The translations under genes and the position numbers were made by a program. A stretch of 41,811 bases of DNA from the NCBI GenBank assembly GCA_963169565.1, contig CAUJDI010000053.1, forward strand, positions 1 to 41,811, written 5' to 3'. Positions within the stretch are counted from its first letter, which is position 1. The number at the start of each line of letters is the position of its first letter. This stretch comes from Bacillota bacterium. GTDB taxonomy: Bacteria; Bacillota; Clostridia; Christensenellales; Aristaeellaceae. The notes beneath the pieces are model-generated. The model ran no database searches, was not told where the DNA came from, and was given only the letters and a program-made list of their open reading frames with translations. Below are positions 40,316 to 41,811 of this stretch, one piece after another.

Positions 40316-41245
40316 CTATTTGCAGAGGTTCTTCAGCTGTTCCCAGCGCTTGTCGACTTCCTTCTGATAAAGCTCAATCACCCATTCGTTCCCCTTCTTA
40401 AATAGATGGCGGAAGCGCCCCTGCGTTTTGAGGAACTCCTCGATGGGAAGCTTTTGCTTTGGCTCATAATTGAGCTTCCATTCGCTGTCGGTCACCTCAT
40501 ATAGCGGCCAGTAGCAGGTTTCAACAGCAAGGCGGCAGATCTCCATGATGTCCTCGGACGGATATTTCCAGCCTCGGGGGCAAGGCGCCATCACGTTCAG
40601 GAATGCCGGGCCCTTCGTATAGATCGCTTTCTCTGCTTTTTCATGAAGGTCGCGAAGGTTCTTGATGAACGTCGTCTGCGCAACATATGGAATGTGATGC
40701 GCGGCCATGATGGCGCAAAGGTCCTTTCTGTACTGGGGCTTGCCCAGCGACAGCTCGCCCGATGGAGTTGTCGTTGTGTCGGCGTACATCGGCGTTGCGG
40801 AGGAGCGCTGGTTGCCCGTATTCATATAAGCGCCATTGTCATAGCAGACATACACCAGGTCATGGCCCCGTTCCATCGCGCCGGACAGGGACTGAAAGCC
40901 GATGTCGTAGGTGCCGCCGTCGCCGCCAAACGCGATGAACTTATAATTCGCGCTGATTTTTCCCTGGCGCTTGAGGGCGCTATACGCGCTTTCCACACCG
41001 GACAGCGTCGCTGCGGCATTTCCGAACGCCGTATGGATGAAGCTGTCCTTCCATGCGGTGTATGGATACATGAAAGTCGAGACCTCAAGGCAGCTTGTGG
41101 CGCTGCATACGACCGCCTCATCCTCTGGGTGCAGGGCACGCAGGATACTGCGCACGGCGATTGGGGCGCCGCAACCGGCGCACATACGGTGTCCGGATGA
41201 AAGGCGGTCATTGCGGCCCATCAATTCCTTGTAAACAAAAGCCAT
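40316..41245 (-). CDS. porB: 2-oxoacid:ferredoxin oxidoreductase beta subunit (PorB-like)
   Basis: 309 residues, thiamine-diphosphate-binding subunit of pyruvate (or related 2-oxoacid) ferredoxin oxidoreductase, which makes acyl-CoA and reduced ferredoxin in anaerobes. SGHRMCAGCGAP holds C22 and C25, VCSATSC a further Cys (C52) and APCPRGW another, together the proximal 4Fe-4S ligands. IAFGGDGGTYDIGFQSLSGA with CYDNGAYMNTG is the ThDP-magnesium motif. The start at 41243-41245 follows AAGGAGGGACATCAAA. It lies 14 bases after the porA stop, in the usual A-B order. The gamma/delta subunits would be upstream, off the right edge. Confidence 0.92.
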   Translation of the reverse strand: MAFVYKELMGRNDRLSSGHRMCAGCGAPIAVRSILRALHPEDEAVVCSATSCLEVSTFMYPYTAWKDSFIHTAFGNAAATLSGVESAYSALKRQGKISANYKFIAFGGDGGTYDIGFQSLSGAMERGHDLVYVCYDNGAYMNTGNQRSSATPMYADTTTTPSGELSLGKPQYRKDLCAIMAAHHIPYVAQTTFIKNLRDLHEKAEKAIYTKGPAFLNVMAPCPRGWKYPSEDIMEICRLAVETCYWPLYEVTDSEWKLNYEPKQKLPIEEFLKTQGRFRHLFKKGNEWVIELYQKEVDKRWEQLKNLCK

Positions 41246-41259
41246 TTTGATGTCCCTCC

Positions 41260-41811
41260 TTATTCCCGCACGCCCAGGTAGCGGTATGGCTCGCTGATGT
41301 CACGATTGCTTTCAGCGCTGATGAGGTCCTCAAATACCGATGTCAGATCCTCAACGCGAACGTCCCGGCCGCCAAGGCCGTACACATAGTTGATGGATAT
41401 TGCGCGATTTCCGGCGTTGAACAGCGCGGAACGGGTTTCCGCTCCGAGCGGCCCGCCGTTTCCGGAGAAACTCTCGGCACGGTCCATCACCGCGATGGCC
41501 TTGGCGTGCTTGAGCGCCGCCGCGATCTCCTCCGCCGGGAACGGGCGGTACAAGCGGATCTTGAGCAAGCCGGCTTTTATTCCCTTCTCCCTCAGGCAGT
41601 CAACCGCTTCCTTTCCGGTCCCTGCAGCTGAATTGATGATGACCATGGCATAATCGGCATCGTCCAGCCTGTAGGCTTCAAACAAGCCATATTTCCTGCC
41701 GGAGATCTTCTCAAACTCACTGGCAACTTCCAGGGCGACGCGTTTCGCGTTCATGGTGCCCTGTACTTGGGAACGCTTGTGCTCCAGGTAATAAGCGGAG
41801 GTTGCGTATGG
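41260..41811 (-). CDS. porA: 2-oxoacid:ferredoxin oxidoreductase alpha subunit (PorA-like), C-terminal part
   Basis: The last 183 residues of PorA; the gene runs off the right edge. The frame is open from 41811 (PYATSAYYLEHKRSQVQGTM), so the Met at 41754 is internal, matching the conserved E-HRR-Q-AM segment of PorA. The rest shows VIINSAAGTGKEAVDCLREKG, KIRLYRPFPAEEI and VMDRAESFSGNGGPLGAE, the C-terminal domain that contacts CoA and substrate in this family. It is directly upstream of porB in the same operon. Confidence 0.92.
   Translation of the reverse strand, partial: PYATSAYYLEHKRSQVQGTMNAKRVALEVASEFEKISGRKYGLFEAYRLDDADYAMVIINSAAGTGKEAVDCLREKGIKAGLLKIRLYRPFPAEEIAAALKHAKAIAVMDRAESFSGNGGPLGAETRSALFNAGNRAISINYVYGLGGRDVRVEDLTSVFEDLISAESNRDISEPYRYLGVRE

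Noticed and set aside
1..41811. CRISPR arrays, rRNA genes and intact insertion sequences
   Set aside because: No regularly spaced repeats, rRNA-like sequence or transposase motifs were seen on either strand.

Overview
The window looks like chromosomal DNA from an anaerobic, GC-rich bacterium that lives on amino acids, peptides and purines. Evidence for this is a ferredoxin-dependent 2-oxoacid oxidoreductase (PorAB) at the right edge, a molybdenum hydroxylase with purine/hydantoin enzymes at the left edge, a cobalamin-dependent mutase operon in the middle, strong GGAGG ribosome binding sites throughout, and TTG/GTG starts. Clostridia or Synergistota are the obvious candidates. The three solute-binding proteins all carry ordinary cleavable signal peptides with no lipobox cysteine, which fits a diderm cell better than a typical Gram-positive one, but I cannot settle the phylum.

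Region 1 (1-12235) is a purine/hydantoin module. On the minus strand lie xdhA (molybdopterin subunit) and the start of the FAD subunit. Divergent from them is a translationally coupled trio: a fold-type-II PLP enzyme, a threonine-synthase-like enzyme and mocA (Mo-cofactor cytidylyltransferase). mocA runs tail to tail into a hydantoinase/dihydropyrimidinase (hyuA-like). A FecBCD-type importer (binding protein, permease and ATPase, each overlapping the next by 4 bases) and an adenine deaminase (ade) follow. The content parallels the E. coli xdh/hyuA/ygfJ/ssnA purine region.

Region 2 (12236-13395) is gene-poor and holds the 3' part of a tRNA-Val(CAC), ending in CCA and followed by an intrinsic terminator, with no matching 5' half. 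This is a likely integration scar.

Region 3 (13396-18820) encodes an RpiB/LacAB-type sugar-phosphate isomerase and a complete ribose/AI-2/rhamnose-type ABC importer, with two strong hairpins around the binding-protein gene.

Region 4 (19089-29507) is the most unusual part. A class III aminotransferase points left. A promoter with a GntR-like palindrome and a leader of about 480 bases points right into an operon of a small unknown protein, a RidA-family protein, a fold-type-I PLP enzyme, a FAD oxidoreductase with a four-cysteine run, an 83-residue protein, a mutase with an N-terminal B12 domain, a KamB-like reactivase GTPase/ATPase and a DapA-family aldolase. I read this as an uncharacterised fermentation pathway for an amino acid or related compound, built around a cobalamin-dependent carbon-skeleton or amino mutase.

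Region 5 (29871-35352) is a dipeptide/oligopeptide-type ABC importer (D-B-C-F-A order) that probably feeds Region 4. Its two ATPases show complementary losses that fall on one composite ATP site. A strong terminator closes it.

Region 6 (35471-41811) has an unknown 265-residue protein, a membrane-anchored Mur-ligase-like protein, an unidentified multi-pass transporter, a bidirectional terminator, and porB and the end of porA on the minus strand.

All family assignments rest on motifs and remembered family features; no database search was run.
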